Source: Metellina segmentata
Lineage: Eukaryota > Arthropoda > Arachnida > Araneae > Tetragnathidae
Assembly: GCA_947359465.1 (NCBI GenBank)
Contig: OX375876.1
Coordinates: 66,966,998-67,030,997 of the forward strand
Length of the DNA: 64,000 bases
Reading direction: 5' to 3'
Notes under the pieces: model-generated
What the model saw: only the letters and a program-made list of their open reading frames with translations
What the model was told of the DNA's origin: nothing
Databases searched by the model: none
Made by a program: the position numbers and the translations under genes
Shown here: one piece after another, positions 1 through 12,164 of the stretch
Position numbering within the stretch: the stretch's first letter is position 1
How the letters are laid out: every line of letters begins with the position of its first letter

Positions 1-2110
1 TCAATGCAGACAATTTGTTTTGTGAGTAATTAAATGAATCAGTTTTATTAATGCATTATATTTACAATATACTTTTATTCTGCTATATATGGTGGGTGTA
101 TACATATATTGTACTCGATGTAATTTTGTAACAAGTTACATTTTATTAATTTTATAATCCTAAGGAAAAAAAAATGTTAAAAATTTTTATATAATGAGGA
201 ATGAGAAGTATTTTTCAATCTTGATAAAAGTTATAATTGCATAGAAATTTTTAATTGCCATCTTTTTAAAGGTATTACATTTGGGTAATATTTCTTAGTT
301 TTAATTTTACAGCTTACATTACGGAAGAAAATTTTTTTCTGCACAATTGTGGGTAGTGAACATACCTGCTTTGGTTTTGCTGAGTGACAAATTAACTGAT
401 TGTGTTGAAAGTTTTTGTTTTATCACATGTAATTAATGTATTGCATACAAATCTTATAGAAAGTAAACAATGAAAAATTAAGTTGTCTTACCAATAAAAA
501 AATAACTTTACCTCCTTTTATATTGTACATGAATATTTGTTACAGAACTTGGGAATCAAATAACATAATTTGTTTTTCCTTTGATGTTTCTTTTCCTTAG
601 CTGGAGCATTCTAAAAGATGCTTTCTTATAGTGCCTATAACACTGTTCCCTATATATCTACTGTAGTAATAACCTGTGTGCCTTTTGTATTATTTCTAGC
701 GAATAGAATGTTAAGATTTAACAATTTTTGTATAAGTTAACTTTCCTCAAACGAACACATCGAAAATAAATTATTTATGAAGTGAATGAAAAAACTTTCT
801 CAGCATTTGTGCATATTGTATGAAATGTGTGTGTAGGCAAGTAAATATTTTTTCGTTCTAGCTTGTTAGGTTATCGATTTCAGCTTTTCCAGCAACTGAT
901 GGTTTTTATATATGGATGAATTACTGTACAATTTAATGCAAATATGCTTAGAATTATTTCCTTGTTTATATGAGTTGGCTATTATTTGCAATACTGAGTG
1001 TAAGGCCAAGAGAGTGATGGAAAAGTTTGTGTAAAAGATTGTTATGAACGCTGAATTTAGCCATTTATATATTTTTGTTTTAATTTAATTTCAATTGTGT
1101 TGAAAGATTGTCTATGCACGATCTTGTTTTGTAAATATTGTGTAACATTTTTATTCACCTTACAAAAGAATGCAAGTTAATGCATTGATTCATTATCATG
1201 TAATTGAAAGTTGGGTATTGATGAATGAGAAACTAGAAGATGATAAATTTTTCATATTCAGATTTATCATAAATGCAATTTTTTCTAGTTTATTGTTTCT
1301 AATTTAGAAACCAGTGCTATACACAGAAGCAACGTTCTGAGAGAAGAGTAATGTGTAGATATATTTCAAAGAAGACACTGTTATAGTGTATATTGAGTTG
1401 GAGCATGGTTACTTGTAAGCATGTGTTCATGTCAAAGCTATTGAAGGCATTGCCATGCAAATAAAATGCATTCTAAATTGTTTCGTATTATCCCTTAATT
1501 TGCTTAATGTAGTTCCTAGTTTATGTTTGGCATTTTTTATGTACTGCACACTTTTTGATTTTTGTGGATCGAATAGTCATTTATGTTAACTTGATTTAAT
1601 TAACTGAATTAAAAAATCTTTTGGTGGGTTTCATTGAATGATTTGTTTTGGGGCTGTATAAAGATTTTCGTTTGCAGCTCAATTTTGTCAGCATTTATTA
1701 ATTCTAGTTGTATTTAGTTTTATTTTAAAACGTGCTAGTTGTGAGTTGTTATTCATATTATCTATGTGAACATGAAATAAAAAACTAATTTGAATTTTCA
1801 GTATGTTTTTTTGTTATCTGTCGCATGATTACTCATTTTCCTTAAATGTAGCAAAATGTACAGACGTTTAAAATATGCTATTTAACTATATATGGTTGCG
1901 ATTGTTTTGTTATTGAGAAAACACAATATTTAATTTTGTGTGTGTACTATTTTGTTTTACTAAATACAATTTTAACTCAATTGATTAAAAAAAAAAAAGC
2001 CTGAAATTCAAGATTAAATGAAGAACGTATAGAATTTCAGAAGAACACTCGGCTAAAGAATTTTGTAATTGTATTATTTTTAAATTTTATTAAATGAAAT
2101 TTGGAAAAAC
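1..2110. other. AT-rich region without a recognised gene
   Basis: No long reading frame, transposon terminus or clear repeat is visible. The plus strand is T-rich with several AATAAA-like signals (for example near 1776), so it could be a long 3' UTR of a plus-strand gene starting before the window. That is only a guess. Confidence 0.3.
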
Positions 2111-2317
2111 AGGGTCCACATCGGAGGGAAGTCCGATGTCCTCCACTGTGTGGCGAAGGTATAAGTACTTGCAAACTAAAATTAATGCGTATTAAAATGT
2201 TCATACACTTGCTGATTTATATCATTCTTGATACCCTCTAGGTCATCCAGGTGGTGCTTGCAGGGCTGCCACAAGCGTCTTTTTGCCACTATTTTTCAAA
2301 CTTGTCGAGAACGTCTC

Positions 2318-2745
2318 AAAAGTATTAAATATTAAGATTTTATTTTTGTTATTATTTTAAAGCGCAAATAGGTGATACAAGTGACGCCTCCTACGTCGTG
2401 CTTGCACAAAGACCGGAGCTAGACTAAATTATGTGAGCGGCGCGACGTCTCAGTTTGAGGCACGCCCGCCGTGCCCGTTGACGCTCTGCATAGTATATTT
2501 AGATTTTCTTGAATTCCCCATCTCGATCTTTCCTCCTGTTGATGTTTTTTTTTCTCTTGTGTTAATTGTGCAGATATTTGAAATTTTCGAGAAATTTCCG
2601 GTCTTGGAAATCTAATCTAAACAAGTATTAAATATTTGAAATTTTATTTCGATTATTATTTATAAAGCTCAGAGACTAAACAAATGACACCTCAAACGTC
2701 GTGCTCGCACAAAGGAGACCGGAGCTAGACTAATTTTATCTGAGC
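2318..2745 (+). repeat. Direct repeat, two ~120-bp copies (2318-2435 and 2623-2745)
   Basis: Both copies start AAGTATTAAATATT, run through an AT-rich part, and end with a GC-richer part that shares CGTCGTGCT, GCACAAAG and GACCGGAGCTAGACTAA. The copies are about 305 bp apart and moderately diverged. They may be terminal or subterminal parts of an unrecognised element. Confidence 0.5.
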
Positions 2746-2749
2746 CGAA

Positions 2750-4270
2750 GTGAGCATTTTCGTGACCCTATTTTGCGTTGCGATTGCATCAGCCGATGAC
2801 GTCAGCGCATGATCAATGACCATTTTTAATGTTCTTTTGAACGCGATATCGTTCATTTATGTGTCACTTGTGCTTTTCAAATTTTTACATTTTTTGCACT
2901 TACGCTTTTTTGTGACATTTACAAATAAAGCGTGGGTTTCCAAAGGTTTGCCGTATTCTACGTCACAACTAAAATAATATTTTTAGTTGCAAAAATATTT
3001 AGGGAGAATTCTTTCGCAAATAAATCGATGCTATAAGTAAGCATCTCAACAGAGCATTGTCTTCACACCTATGATTGAAAAAACAAACCTATTTACAAAC
3101 ACAGTGAGTGCTGCCTTACAAGGATTTTAAAACTTCCAAGTTTAATGACCATATTTCTGAAGTAATATCTTGCAAAGTGTATTGAAAATTCACAAGTTAA
3201 ATGCAAGCGCATCCCATCGAATTTTCGAAAAAGTCTCAACAAATCAAGGAAGTTTAAAAATGAGTATTAACTGGACTTTAAAAGTACAAAAAAAAAAAAA
3301 AAAAAAAAAAAGAACGAAAAAGGAATAGAATGGAGCTAAAATTGGGTGGAAAACGTTTGGTTTTCTGATCTGGATACCTTGTCCATACTCCATTTGTGTA
3401 TCAACTTCGATTTCAAATAAAATAAGTTTTTTTTTAAAGTCAATTATTTTGATTACTAATTTTCCAACAGTATACAATTCTTGAGAAGTCTTTATTTTAG
3501 GTTTCCTTGTAAAATATTATGTACCCATTTTCCTTCCTCCTCACACATACCATACCCATTAACCCCTGTAGGGGGTAAAATAGAATCGGGAATGCTTTCT
3601 CATAGGCATATTTTTGTAGCCAATTAGTAAAAATATAAAAAAAATTTAATTCCCAGGATGTACAATATATACAGAAAAACAAATGCCAAAACGTTAGAAT
3701 TTAAAACATTTTCGATACAAGCACCACGAATTGTTGAACCTTTCAAGCTAGCGTCTAGTTAACTATCTAAAACCAATGAATTTTAGTCTATTTTACCCTC
3801 CTACCTGACCCAATTTCTTATGATGCTTTTTCCTTGACATAGCTCCAGAAAGGAAAAAGAGTTTCATCCAGATAGATATTTTATACAAAATTATATAAAA
3901 TCTTTAAATATATTTATTGATTTCCGTACCGATAACATAAAATAGAAATTTTTCTTAGTTTTGAATGAAAAAATATATATTAGTGTTGTCGGAGCTGCTT
4001 TGAAAGATAACATGCAAAAATAGGCTCTCTCGAAATGGGACTATAAAAACAGTTTCACTATACCTACGGTCCCTTTCTCCCTTAAACTATGATTCCTTTT
4101 CACTTTTGAGACCCCCCCGTTCCCTCGGAAAGTTGGAAATAAAGTGTTCCGAACACGTCCTGAATAGGGGTTAGCAACCCGGAGCAACAGGACATGCCAT
4201 TTATCGCCTGTCCGTTTAGAGAAAGTTACCGTAAACACCAAGGTTTAATTTTGTCTTCCTTACTCCCTTT
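2750..4270. other. No gene seen; poly-A tract near 3288-3311
   Basis: AT-rich sequence with a run of about 24 A at 3288-3311. That run could be the tail of a retrotransposed sequence, but no parent sequence is recognisable before it. Confidence 0.3.
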
Positions 4271-4274
4271 AGTT

Positions 4275-4499
4275 CCATGGTAGCCAGTTGGTATAATAGG
4301 GTATTTGCATCCAGAGGGTTGCGAATTCGAAACTCAATCACCTAAAAACGTAAGGGCACGCGAAATCCGTTGTGGCCTCAAATGTCCTCACGTTAGCGTG
4401 TGGTGGAAGTTTGGATAGTGTTGTGCCAGCTCAAATGTTTACCCTGTCATTTGAACGTGGTTGAAAATTAAGAGATGTTGGCCTCTGGTCTTTCTCTAA
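4275..4499 (+). mobile_element. tRNA-derived SINE, left part (split by the Harbinger)
   Basis: It begins with a tRNA-like head (ATGGTAGCCAGTTGGTATAA, then a B-box-like GCGAATTCGAAACTC) and continues with the body shared by many copies in this window (GGAAGTTTGGA, GCCAGCTCA, GACCGTGGTTCAAAA-type, CCTCGGATCTTTCCC-type). It stops at TCTCTAA, where the Harbinger starts; the rest continues at 11004. Confidence 0.75.
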
Positions 4500-4783
4500 C
4501 GGCCGTATTCACCGTCAACTGGACCGGGAGTTAACCGGCAGTCGAAGGAGAAAAACTGGTTTTTCCCAGGTCAGAGTTAAAAGTTCATTTCACCGTCAAC
4601 CGAACCGCAGGTTCAGTTCACTAACCGCCGGTCGAGTTAGGGAACTTGAACCTGGCTCCGAGTTGGGTTAGATTCAACCGCGCATGCGCAGTAAGCGATT
4701 CTTCGTATGTTTTGTTTACAAACAGCTTTGGATATTTCGATATTTGCACGACGTCAAAAAAAAATTACCATTACATATTTGCG

Positions 4784-7542
4784 ATGAATAAATTGAATAC
4801 AATTTCACTGATTGAGAAATTAGAATTCCTAGAAAAAGTGGAATGTAAAAAAGAAAAGGTAATAAAAAGACGAAAAGACATATTTATTGAAATGGACGAT
4901 TACGAGTTCCAAAGAAGATTTCGCCTCACCAAAGAAAGTGTCGTGGAGTTGACTCTTTTAATTCATCAAAAATTAGAACGAAAGACTACTTTAAATAATG
5001 CTCTGACGCCAGTAGAACAGGTCTTAATTGCTCTGCGTTTTTACGCTGTTGCATGTATGCAATTAGCAATTGCTGATCTGTTTGATGTCAGCCAGCCCAC
5101 TGTGTCGCGAGTGGTTCACAGAGTGAGTGAGGCCATAGTGTCACTCTTGCCCGAATATATATGCCTACCAGTCAACAGCCAGGAATGTAAAGAGGTATGT
5201 AAATCTTATAATTTATTATCATAACATAATTTTTTTTGTGCAATGCTAATCCAAAAGTCAGTAGAATACATAATTATCTTCCTTTTGGCTGTTTTATGTA
5301 ATTGGCTTACAGCATAAATTATATTTTGTATTTGTCAGAACATGAAATTCTGTAACTTGACTTGCAAGAATGATAAATTAATCCAATGAGAACTGAGTTG
5401 CTTTTTTCCTTTTACAATTCATGGTAAAAATTATGTGACACAGACATTAGTGCTTCTATGCTTTTATGGCATTAGCTAGAGACGTTCCCTTGATGTGCAT
5501 CTGATGCATAAATTTGGCACCTAGATTTCTTATAATTAGTAATTATAAATGAGCATTATCTGATAACTTCTGATTACATACAGTGATGTAGTGGCAAATT
5601 TTCCAGTGTGGGAACACTAAAAAATGTATATATGTATACTCGGTTCCATTTGGCAAATTTTTTTTCTGTAGTTCAAACTCTGTTTATGCGCGGCGTTTCC
5701 CAAGATGAGCATTAATTTTAAAAATTCAACTGTCCAACGGACCAACGTTTCGTAATATAAGTTACGGATGTCAAACTACCGGTTAAACCTGATACTCTAT
5801 TATTTGGTTTTGATTCACCAGTTATCTTTTGGTTTTTTTTGCTACAGTTACAATTGGTTATTATTTTGAAATTTTAATAAACGAACAAAAAAGAAACTGT
5901 CATTCAATATTGTGCCTTTTAATCGTGGGATACAACTGTGTTCCCCCACTGGTTTCCACCACATTGTTCCTCCTCCACTACACCCCTGATTACCTATATA
6001 AATAATGATTTATTGACAGATTTTCAAAATTTGATGCCAAATGTTTACATTCTGACATTGAGATTCTGATCGATATTTGTTACAAACCTAAGCAGCTATT
6101 TCATTGCATATATATATTAGTAATTTTACAAGTTTAAAATCAAACAATAAAACCAATATGATATTCAAGTTACATATAAATTTATCTTTTAGGTTTCAAG
6201 AAAATTCTTTAACATTGCTGGATTTCCAAATGTTATTGGAGCTCTTGATGGCACCTTTGTGCGTATAGCGTCTCCCGGTGGAGAAGACGCTGAAAGATTC
6301 CGGTGTAGGAAAAATTTCTTTGCCCTGAATGTTCAGACAATTGTTGACTCAGATCTTGTTATCAGAAATGTCGTAGCGAGATGGCCCGGGAGTGCACATG
6401 ATAGTACCATCTTCAACAATAGTGCAGCCTGTCTGACTTTACAGACAGGCTCTTTGTTTCGCAACTATCATCTCCTAGGAGATAGTGGCTATGGTTGTGA
6501 AAAATATTTATTAACTCCTTTCGGGAATCCAAGATCGCCTGCAGAAATTAGGTATATGTATTTTGAGTATGGAATATTCAGGTTTCTCAGCCCTCAAATA
6601 GGGCATTAATTCTCTACTTAAATTTGATTCTCTTTCAGATATAATAAATCACATGTGCTTACCAGGAATACAGTTGAGCGAAAGTATGGCATCCTCAAAA
6701 AAAGATTCCCCTGTTTATCGATTGGATTAAACTGCCATATAGAGCATGTGCCCGCTATAATTGTCGCTTGTTGTGTTCTTCACAATTTAGCTATACGTCT
6801 AGGTAAAAAATTTTTGCATTTTACTGATCTTTCAAGTTTTGTACTTTTAATAAATATAATAAATTGACATAACCAAACGTGTATCCAACATAGATCATAA
6901 CTTTTATCTGTTTAATAATCTATTTTTTTAATTATCTGACTATTCAAATCCAGTATAACATTTGCACAGCATAAAATTCAAACTCTTGGAAATCATAATT
7001 AAAAAGATATGTGGGGGATATGCTTCATTAAATTGGATGATGTTAAGAATGTACCAAATTTCAAAATCAAACTTTTGGTATCCCTGAATTTCTCTATCGA
7101 AGAGAATCGATTTCATTGACTTTCAAAGCCTACTTTAGATTATTAAATTCTTACCAAAAATCCTATGGGAAGTCAAAATCATTTTTTAGCACTTCATAAA
7201 ATAGTAAAACTGTCGCTTGTAGTATTGAAATGTCCAGTTATTAGCTAATTTTTATCAGGTCCTTAAAAATTGCTTAATTTTTGTTTTGGAAATTTTTTTC
7301 CGACGTAATACATAGCGTTAACTAATTCATAATCATAACACTATTATTAAAAGATAAAAAATATATTTTAGTGTATTTTTGTAGCTGATCCTGAACCACC
7401 GGCAGATCCCCAAATTGAAGCTTTACTTCGGCAGTTAGAGCTGGATAATGAACTTCATTTGACACCAAGCATTGGTGCGCTGCCACGTTGCCCAGCTGGT
7501 TTTGCCAAACGAAATGTCATCGTTGCAAATTATTTTTCCTAA
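4784..7542 (+). CDS. Harbinger transposase (HARBI1-like nuclease), 4 exons
   Basis: Exons 4784-5194, 6193-6551, 6639-6802 and 7385-7542 join in phases 0, 2 and 1 to a complete 363-residue protein ending in TAA; the introns are GT-AG. This length is close to HARBI1-type transposases. Residues about 40-130 form the helix-turn-helix region (VEQVLIALRFYAVACMQLAI, DVSQPTVSRVVHRV). The catalytic acids are visible as D156 in GALDGTFV, D207 in PGSAHDSTIF and E270 in NTVERKYGILKKRF; LLGDSGYGCEKYLLTPF is the usual family motif. It cuts and pastes the element, normally with the Myb-like partner. The start is the first ATG in frame. No lesion is seen. Confidence 0.93.
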
Positions 7543-8323
7543 TTCATTTATGTTTGTATAAAAATCTAAATTTTGTTCTTTATTTAACATGAAATTAACT
7601 TATACCAAATGCATGTGATTTTTAAATAATAAATTGACACACAAACAGTGGCATCCATTCTTCATTTACAATTGAAGGGTCAAGGGAAAAATCAATGAAA
7701 GTCCAATTTTTGAAATATTTAAACTACAAGCACCATCTAATAGCTTTTAAGAGATACTGTCCATGTTTATGGGGAAAGATGGGTAATTCCCATAATCCTG
7801 TTGAAATTACTAAGCTCTGATGAGTAATATGATTAAATCTTGTGGAAACTAAATTTTTCAAAACATTTTTTGTGAAAGAGTAAAGTGAGACTTGTCATTT
7901 TCCCCTTAGCACTTTAATGATTCATGTGTCTAACACCAACATGAGCAATTATACTATATTGCAGTAGAATATGAACTGTACAGTATAAAGAGTCAAAAAA
8001 TTAAATTTTTCTGTTTTTAAAACGCTTAGCATAGATACTTGGAAAGTTGAGTTTTAAAGTTGAACCAAAGTTATTTTAAAAGTTTGCTAAAAATGGTTTT
8101 TAAAGGAGTATATCTATCACTGGACCCTGAAAAAGAGATGCAGAAGGACCAAATTTGGCTAGTACTAGTGCAGAAATGTAAAACCTAAACAAATTAGTAA
8201 AATACAAATAACTATTGACATATTTGCAGGCTAGATTAAATATTGCTGTTTTTAATCATTAACTGGTAAAAATCATGACATAGTTCAAGTAGATGAGACA
8301 AACAATATTCTAGAAATATGTTT

Positions 8324-10730
8324 TTATTGGTTACTTAAAACGCTTAAAATACTTAATCCAGGATTTTTTTCAATTAAATCCAATAGCTTTTCCTGTATTA
8401 ATGTCTTTGTTTTGGTTAATTTAATTTCTTCTCTCAAGAGTTCCATTCTTAAGTCTTGTTCTTCCCGGCTTGCTGCTGCCTGCTTATCCTTCCTCTCTTC
8501 CTCTTTTTTCATGTACTTTATGGCATGAATATGCTCTTCTTCTATGCAGGCAGCAGCTCTTGCGGCGGCGGATGGAGCTGTTGGCTTGTGTGTTTTCTTC
8601 CTAAACATCATCAGGGTATCTCTTAAGGAATTTTTAACAGCAGGCTTTGGTGTTGCCTGTTCAACCGTTTCAGATACCAATCCTGATGGTGTTTGAGGCA
8701 TTTCGTTGTATGTGTCGTCCAAGCATTCATTACTCTAATAAATAAATTATAAAAAAAATAAACTTGATTAATAAACCAGTATTACTGAAAACATATCTAT
8801 TTTGAAATTTTCTGTACAAATGACAATAATGAATTTAAAAAAAATATAAGGTGAATCAGGAGACACAGCAAGTGTGTAAATGCCAATTTTGTAGTTAATT
8901 CATAAATTAGGTGCCAAAGGATACAAACATGCTTTTGTTCACAGTAGGCGACAAAATTCTCAAAAACCCGGCTAAAATTGCTAAAGCCTTTTATGAAGCT
9001 TTATTAAAACTACTATTGTGTGAAAAAAAGCAAATAAAAGGGGACCTCTTTAAAAAAAATCCTGCTGCCTATTTTTGAACCTAGCACAGTTTTGACTGAA
9101 GGAATTTCAGTTCCCAGTGTATACAAGCTTGGTTCACTTTTTTTAACAGATTATTTTATAGTATTATTTACAATAGCATTATTACAAATACATCATTCTA
9201 AATGCTTTTAGATAATAAAACTTAGAGCCAATGAAACATTTAAAAAATTATCTGCATACTTTAGCCACATAATAAAGTAAATCAAATGAAAATTTTGGTC
9301 AATTTATTAAATTTATGTTACATGAGAGATCAAAGTTTTGATAAATTATTTGTTATTAATAAAAGAAAATACTCACGGGTTCAAACGAAGCATCCAGTTC
9401 CGAAGCTTCGGCGGAGGTACTCTGTGAAGGAGTAAGGGGGCCTACAAAACGATCAGCAGCAGACTTGGTGCTTTGGTCACGAGATTCTATTTGAAAGAAA
9501 AATATTATTACTATTGAGTACAAGATAAATGTTGGTATAGGTAGTGGAAAGTTATTTCTACCTCATTTCAAGACAAGAAGCGAGAAAAGAATTACAACAA
9601 ACTCTTAAATTAAAATTTAATTATATTTTTAACAAATTCAGTATGGGAAAAAATATAATCTTCAGTTCCAAATTAGAGATTGCATAAAAAATAATTATGA
9701 TACTTTGATTTGAAACAAAATATGTGCTTACTGAAAGTTTTTTGTAGAATTGCAATAGGTCACACAATCTTTTTAACAGTGGAAGTTATTTTTATTTCAA
9801 AATTTTAAAGAAAAGACTAGAATATTTGATTTTTTATAATTTTTTAGACTAAAGTGAAACAAATGATGTACCTGATCAAAGTTTTTATTGCTTACAACTC
9901 TAAATAAATTTGTTTGAACTGTTTTCATGATGCTTTAACTCATAAAGTCTAACTGTTATTTAACAATTAGATTTTAATTACAAAAGCTTTTTAAACTCTT
10001 ACAATTAGTTTACAACATAATATTTATCTAAAGAATGTGTGTTGATAATTTTAGTCTGCAATGTCAACTAAACATTTCAGATACTTTCTGAAATTTGGTA
10101 AAAGTTAAATTTTTAGGTAAAAAAATTACTAGGAAATCCTTTAACCTAGAATACTGAAATAAAAGAAACACTAAGCTCCTTTTTCAGAGAATCTTTAATT
10201 TTTAAATAGAATTACATTTGGTGTGGGGCTGTCTCCCTGGTGTTGCAATCTCTAGTAGCCCCAATTTTTATTGACCAGAACAAGCATAACTAAAATAGAT
10301 AAGTGCAGTAACTAGAAGTTTCACTTACTTAAGATTTCCATTTCGGTGGTGTCACTGTCACATAAAGTTGACATTGGCAGTGTCAGCATCGGCTCGGCCA
10401 AAAATCTCATTTCCAAAGTGGATAGCTCGACTTCCTTCAGTACTTCACCACCTCCTGTTTTTCGCCTTTCTTGTCGAAGACAAGTCGCTTTTTTACCTAT
10501 TTTTTTTTTAGGTTTAAATAACACTGACGGATTTGTTTGTCTGATCGAGAAGTGACTCCGTCAGTGTCATTAAATAGCTTCGTAATTTCTCTATAGGCTT
10601 CAGTCTTTAAAGCAACAGTCACTCCATTAGTCTCTTTGTTTTCTATTATTTTTAAATAGGGCTTCGCTATAACTAAAAGAAGTTCCTTTTCGAATTGTGT
10701 AAAAAACAATCTACTTTGTTGAAGAGCCAT
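8324..10730 (-). pseudogene. Harbinger Myb/SANT-like partner protein, 3 exons, one frameshift
   Basis: Exons 10329-10730, 9377-9486 and 8324-8734 join in phases 1 and 0. The first exon has a zeste/NAIF1-type Myb-like domain (FFTQFEKELLLVIAKPYLKI, then ALKTEAYREITKLFND and DKQIRQCYLNLKKK). The frame then stops, and continues one base shifted with KKATCLRQERRKTGGGEV, the usual family continuation. The break is in a run of ten T (10500-10509); one more base would give about 307 residues. The last exon is Ala/Glu/Lys-rich coiled coil (EEEHIHAIKYMKKEEERKD). In PIF/Harbinger elements this protein binds DNA and takes the transposase into the nucleus. The break may be a real mutation or a sequencing error. 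Confidence 0.82.
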
Positions 10731-11003
10731 TTTTTTACGTTAAGAAACTTGAAAACTGAAAAGGAATAACTGAGCAACGTTGTCTATAGATTGGCGCGAT
10801 ATACAATAACAACTCGTCACGAGGTCTGTTTTGACCAATGAGAATCGAACAGTAACTGACGGTTCAGTAACCTGCAGTTCAGTAACCGGAGTTGAAAAAA
10901 GGGTGGTGAAACCAAGTTTGAACCGGCGGTTAACTTTCGCCTAACCTTCGGTTACTGAACTCCGGGTTTCCTTCTCCGGTCCAGTTAACGGTGAATACGG
11001 CGG

Positions 11004-11090
11004 TAAAGGATTGATCCCGGACCAGCACCAATATCCCGTTGCCGTTACTTCAGTGTGATATAAATTCAACAACCTACCCTTAAAGTTTGT
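11004..11090 (+). mobile_element. tRNA-derived SINE, right part (continues 4275-4499)
   Basis: It starts TAAAGGATTGATCCCGGACC, the exact continuation of the SINE body interrupted at 4499, and ends in the family tail (CAGTGTGATATAAATTCAAC). Confidence 0.75.
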
Positions 11091-11780
11091 ACACTGACGT
11101 TGTAGCTGTTCGTAACGCCCTGTGCAAAAGTATTTTTTCAGCAACTAACTATCTTGTATTTAATTAGAATGTTTCAATGTGTTAAATCAATATCTTGACA
11201 ATGGATACTTCAAATGTGTTCTCCCTGAATTGTGAGAAATATCCCTAGTTCGAGAGGACGTGAAAATGCCGTCTTTCCAAAACCAATACCACCGTCTATA
11301 AAATTATAACCTTGCATTTTCTTCAACTCCAGTGGCAACTAAAGTGTCTCTCCAGCCGCTGATAAGTGCCTTGTTCACAATGGCCGCGACATAAGTAATA
11401 CTTGGGCGTGAATAGAAGCGTGAATTTCGTTGCCGCAGCAAATGAGAAATTTTCGTCGCTGCCATAGCCGCGAATATCATTCATACATTCATTTTGGTCT
11501 GTGGAGTCCTTAGAACGTGATTAACAATCTTTGTAGCGACGTTAGACTGCTGCGCACGTTTGAACATTCACATAAATCGACTCCAAACTGCTGAAGCTGC
11601 CACTTTATCAAAATATTCCCCATGGCTGTGAAAATGGAGTACTGAGGTTATGTAATATTTCTGCGGGCAGGCATTTGTTCAAAATTTGGAAACTTTTGTC
11701 GTTCGCGTTGATAGTCGGAACTAAGAATATTTAAAAATAGAAAATCTCCATAATGCCAGATAATATTCATCCTTAACCTT
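11091..11780. other. No gene seen
   Basis: AT-rich intergenic sequence downstream of the SINE/Harbinger complex, without a clear reading frame or element terminus. Confidence 0.3.
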
Positions 11781-11783
11781 TAG

Positions 11784-11930
11784 ATTACTGCTGGTACAGC
11801 AGTTGTACCCTGATTGTGTCAAGAAGGAATTTAGACTATACGGGCAGTACAGCAGTTGTACCGTGAAAGTTATAAGAATCGCACCAAGAAAGAATTTAGA
11901 CTACGGCCGGTACAGCAGTCGTACCTTGAA
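11784..11930 (+). repeat. Cluster of three palindromic units GGTACAGCAG(T/C)NGTACC
   Basis: GGTACAGCAGTTGTACC near 11793, a CAGTACAGCAGTTGTACC variant near 11844 and GGTACAGCAGTCGTACC near 11909. Each can fold as GGTAC/GTACC. The segments between them also share AAGAA(A/G)GAATTTAGACTA. Spacing is about 51 and 65 bp. Confidence 0.55.
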
Positions 11931-12164
11931 TAAAGAAAATAATATAAGAATCATGCCAGTTATATCTACAGCCGTAATCAAAAGGTTAATGTCTAAAACA
12001 AGGTGTTATTGATAGCGCCTTAAAAATGGTGACTCATTTGGTCCTATTGCATAGGACACTGGAATTCCCGATGATTCAACTTCGCTGTTTGGCTTATTTT
12101 GATTAGTAGTGAAACAAATATCGGCAAGGGGATATAGAGGTAATATAAAAGTACCATAGAGGTA

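Larger units (their letters stand above)
4500..11003 (+). mobile_element. PIF/Harbinger DNA transposon, full length (6.5 kb)
   Basis: The termini are CGGCCGTATTCACCGTCAAC on the left and, inverted, CCGCCGTATTCACCGTTAAC on the right, followed by CTGGACCGG on both sides (about 28 bp). A TAA target duplication flanks it at 4497-4499 and 11004-11006, matching the TWA preference of PIF/Harbinger. Inside are a plus-strand transposase (4784-7542) and a convergent minus-strand Myb/SANT-like gene (8324-10730), the usual two-gene setup. It sits inside a SINE. Confidence 0.93.

Noticed and set aside
1..1800. Possible long 3' UTR of a plus-strand gene
   Set aside because: Only T-richness and AATAAA motifs support it, and both are common in AT-rich DNA; no coding end is visible.
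4646..4783. N-terminal extension of the Harbinger transposase
   Set aside because: It has no ATG (it opens with TTG) and its sequence is the subterminal repeat region; the first ATG is at 4784.
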